Source of the DNA: Bovifimicola ammoniilytica
GTDB taxonomy: Bacteria > Bacillota > Clostridia > Lachnospirales > Lachnospiraceae
DNA length: 64,000 nt
NCBI RefSeq assembly: GCF_025567085.1
Contig: NZ_JAOQJN010000001.1
Coordinates: forward strand, 310,001 to 374,000
Direction of reading: 5' to 3'
Position 1 is the stretch's first letter, and each line of letters begins with the position of its first letter. Under the pieces are notes generated by a model. It saw nothing but the letters and a program-made list of their open reading frames with translations. It searched no databases and was not told the origin of the DNA. The position numbers and the translations under genes are program-made. This document shows positions 62,477 to 64,000 of the stretch, in pieces.

Positions 62477-62632
62477 ACGGATAAGGAGTAGTGTGAAAAT
62501 ACGGATTGATATCTGGTTTTTTACACAGCTATTTGTGCCGCGGGCGCCACAAATAGCATCTATCGCAGAGCTAAATCTGGTATTTAGCTTGCGGTTCCTC
62601 CGGCAGTTTGAGCCTGCGGAATGGAGATTAGT
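62477..62632 (+). ncRNA. Four-hairpin 5' leader, copy C (upstream of cytidylate-kinase-like gene)
   Basis: It begins ACGGATAAGGAGTA. Hairpin 1 TGTGAAAA/TTTTTTACACA, hairpin 2 GCTATTTGTG/CACAAATAGC, linker ATCTATCGCAGA, hairpin 3 AGCTAAAT/ATTTAGCT, then CTCC-GGCAG...CTGCGG-AAT-GGAG and ATTAGTATG. Element order, linkers and end are as in copies A and B, with other stem sequences. It starts six bases after the transporter stop and runs to the next start codon. Confidence 0.7.
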
Positions 62633-63229
62633 ATGGAAAAACAGATTATTATTTCAGTTGGTCGGGAATTCGGAAGTGGTGGTCATGTTATTGCTGAAGA
62701 ATTAGCTAAGAGATTTGATTTGCCATTTTATGACCATAACTTATTAGATGCAATTGCTTCTGAGAAGAATGTTAATGCAAAAGAACTTGAGAAATATGAT
62801 GAAATTCCAAAGAATAAATTTTTTTCGAGAACTGTAAATGGATATAGTAATTCACCTGAACAAAACATTGCAAATATGCAGTTTGATTATCTTAAGAATA
62901 AGGCTTCGGCAGGTGAATCTTTTGTCGTTGTAGGAAGATGTTCAGAGACAATGTTAAAAGATTATGCTGGTTTGATAAGTATATTTATTCTTGGCGATAT
63001 GTCTGAAAAGATAAAACGTATAGCTCAATTACATGATATGTCAGAAGAAGAAGCACGAAGGCTGATTATTCATAAGGATAAGAAACGTAAGGCATATCAC
63101 AATTACTATTGTGAAGGTAAATGGGGTGACTCAAGAAATTACGATTTTTCAATAAACAGTAGCAAGCTAGGAATAGAAGAGACAGTTGATGCTATCGAAG
63201 ATTATATAAAAAGACGTATGAAAAAGTAA
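62633..63229 (+). CDS. Cytidylate-kinase-like protein
   Basis: 198 residues from ATG 62633 (ATGGAG seven bases upstream, in the leader RNA). I-I-I-S-V-G-R-E-F-G-S-G-G-H-V-I-A-E-E-L-A is the P-loop of the cytidylate-kinase-like family. F-V-V-V-G-R-C-S-E and A-R-R-L-I-I-H-K-D-K-K-R-K-A-Y-H-N-Y-Y follow. Related proteins are widespread in Clostridia and may be nucleotide kinases with unknown substrate; the true CMP kinase lies elsewhere. Confidence 0.88.
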   Translation: MEKQIIISVGREFGSGGHVIAEELAKRFDLPFYDHNLLDAIASEKNVNAKELEKYDEIPKNKFFSRTVNGYSNSPEQNIANMQFDYLKNKASAGESFVVVGRCSETMLKDYAGLISIFILGDMSEKIKRIAQLHDMSEEEARRLIIHKDKKRKAYHNYYCEGKWGDSRNYDFSINSSKLGIEETVDAIEDYIKRRMKK

Positions 63230-63308
63230 TTGAAAGATTAAAATAATTGCACTAGTTATTTTATGTAACATTATAAGTACATAGAATAAATTGGTGCAAT
63301 TTTTATTA

Positions 63309-63840
63309 TAATTTATTCAAAATTCTCACATACATATGTAGCTTATATTTATCTGTTAAAGTAAATTTGATATATATAAATATTGAAACACCTTGTAAGA
63401 ATTGTGTAAATTTGTAAGATATCTTTTTTCGGCTTAAATTTTGTGTACATTCAACAGACATACACTTAAGCCGAGATGTCCGTCTATGACACACGCTTTC
63501 ATAATTCCTTTATCTAGTGCAAGTAAATGCCGTCATCTGCAAAGTCTATTACGGTGCAGCTAATCAAACGTGCTTCGCTTGAACGGTGATTTACTGCACC
63601 GATCTTTTGCATCTGACGGCATATAACTTGCACACGATACGTCATAAATCAAGTGTGTGGCATAGACGAACACATCGGTTTAAGTGTATGGCATTGAATG
63701 AACTCAAATCATCAAAAGAGCCGAAAAAGATAACTTACAAATTAGCAATTCTTACAAAAGTTTCGATATTTATATATGCAAATTTACTTAATACAGATAA
63801 TTTAATTATAATATGTATGTGAGAATTTTGAATAATTTAT
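63309..63840. repeat. Giant palindrome, copy B (~530 nt)
   Basis: The left arm starts ATTTATTCAAAATTCTCACA and the right arm ends TGTGAGAATTTTGAATAATT; the two arms pair, with roughly three quarters identity, over ~260 bases each. The turn is near CGTGCTTCGCTTGAACG (63569-63585). The inner ~170 bases match copy A (28389-28710) but the outer ~180 do not. Several stem differences between copies are compensated on the other arm. No gene is inside. Confidence 0.85.
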
Positions 63841-63872
63841 CATAAAAGGTAGTTTTGATATTTTCTATGTAT

Positions 63873-64000
63873 CTATAATACAAATGTATATATTAAAGTT
63901 CCTATAACACCTGTGCCAAATATAATGGTTATGGCATTTAACTTAAATTTTCTAAGTAAAATCAATGCACCGGCAAATAGCAATGTTTCAACATATCTGA
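63873..64000 (-). CDS. Probable chromate transporter, C-terminal part (cut by window edge)
   Basis: The minus-strand frame runs from the edge to a stop at 63873. Its 42 residues read T-L-L-F-A-G-A-L-I-L-L-R-K-F-K-L-N-A, then I-I-F-G-T-G-V-I-G-T-L. This resembles the last TM helices of ChrA-type transporters. The fragment is short, so the family call is tentative. Confidence 0.55.
   Translation of the reverse strand, partial: RYVETLLFAGALILLRKFKLNAITIIFGTGVIGTLIYTFVL

Overview
The window looks like a low-GC draft contig from an anaerobic gut Firmicute, most likely a Lachnospiraceae (Lachnospira/Eubacterium/Coprococcus-like). The reasons are the AT-rich sequence, strong AGGAGG-type ribosome sites, an FprA flavoprotein, short DegV, SEC-C and Cys-rich families, and remnants of Clostridia-type integrative elements. 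One 308-base run of N (59311-59618) shows it is a scaffold. No rRNA or tRNA gene was seen.

Layout. 1-12.6 kb is accessory DNA. It holds a MATE pump cut by the window edge, a broken Cys-rich KTR gene, two decayed tyrosine recombinases, three copies of an att-like motif each followed by a hairpin, an FtsX-type ABC exporter, a free-standing EF-Tu domain-2-like protein, several unknown membrane proteins and a small two-gene unit behind an eight-copy GAGACT/AGTCTC operator-like array. 12.7-23.6 kb is one coherent locus. A GntR/UTRA regulator faces a set of same-strand genes: beta-glucoside PTS (EIIBCA), GH1 6-phospho-beta-glucosidase, two HAD phosphatases, a stand-alone LanC-like cyclase with an unusual CCG zinc motif, a cysteine-synthase-like PLP enzyme, and a YhdT/PanF-type sodium symporter pair. 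Four GTTTAAAC-centred operators lie in its promoter. This gene combination is not a pathway I recognise.

23.7-45.7 kb is mostly core-like: a DNA glycosylase, a cation/proton antiporter behind what reads as a fluoride riboswitch, a YjbR-alkyltransferase fusion, an anion permease, two MATE pumps (one with a TetR), a SEC-C protein, a secreted nuclease lipoprotein, DegV, a GGDEF/HD-GYP pair for cyclic-di-GMP, FprA, DXS and a truncated nadA. 45.8-55.3 kb is a complete type II-A CRISPR-Cas locus: tracrRNA, cas9, cas1, cas2, csn2 and an array of 51 repeats and 50 spacers. 55.3-60.7 kb is an ABC-transporter cassette (two FtsX permeases, one ATPase, one membrane-anchored protein) between two IS1182-like transposase remnants. 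61.1-64 kb has an NhaD/ArsB-like transporter, a cytidylate-kinase-like protein and the end of a probable chromate transporter.

Two non-coding families stand out. First, three unrelated genes (the GntR regulator, a MATE pump and the cytidylate-kinase-like gene) share a ~155-nt leader. It has four consecutive hairpins with different stem sequences but conserved linkers, and ends in a CUCC...GGAG element over the ribosome site. Second, two intergenic giant palindromes (about 320 and 530 nt) share a core but have unrelated outer arms that are self-complementary within each copy. These, with the LanC/PTS locus, are the best candidates for something undescribed.
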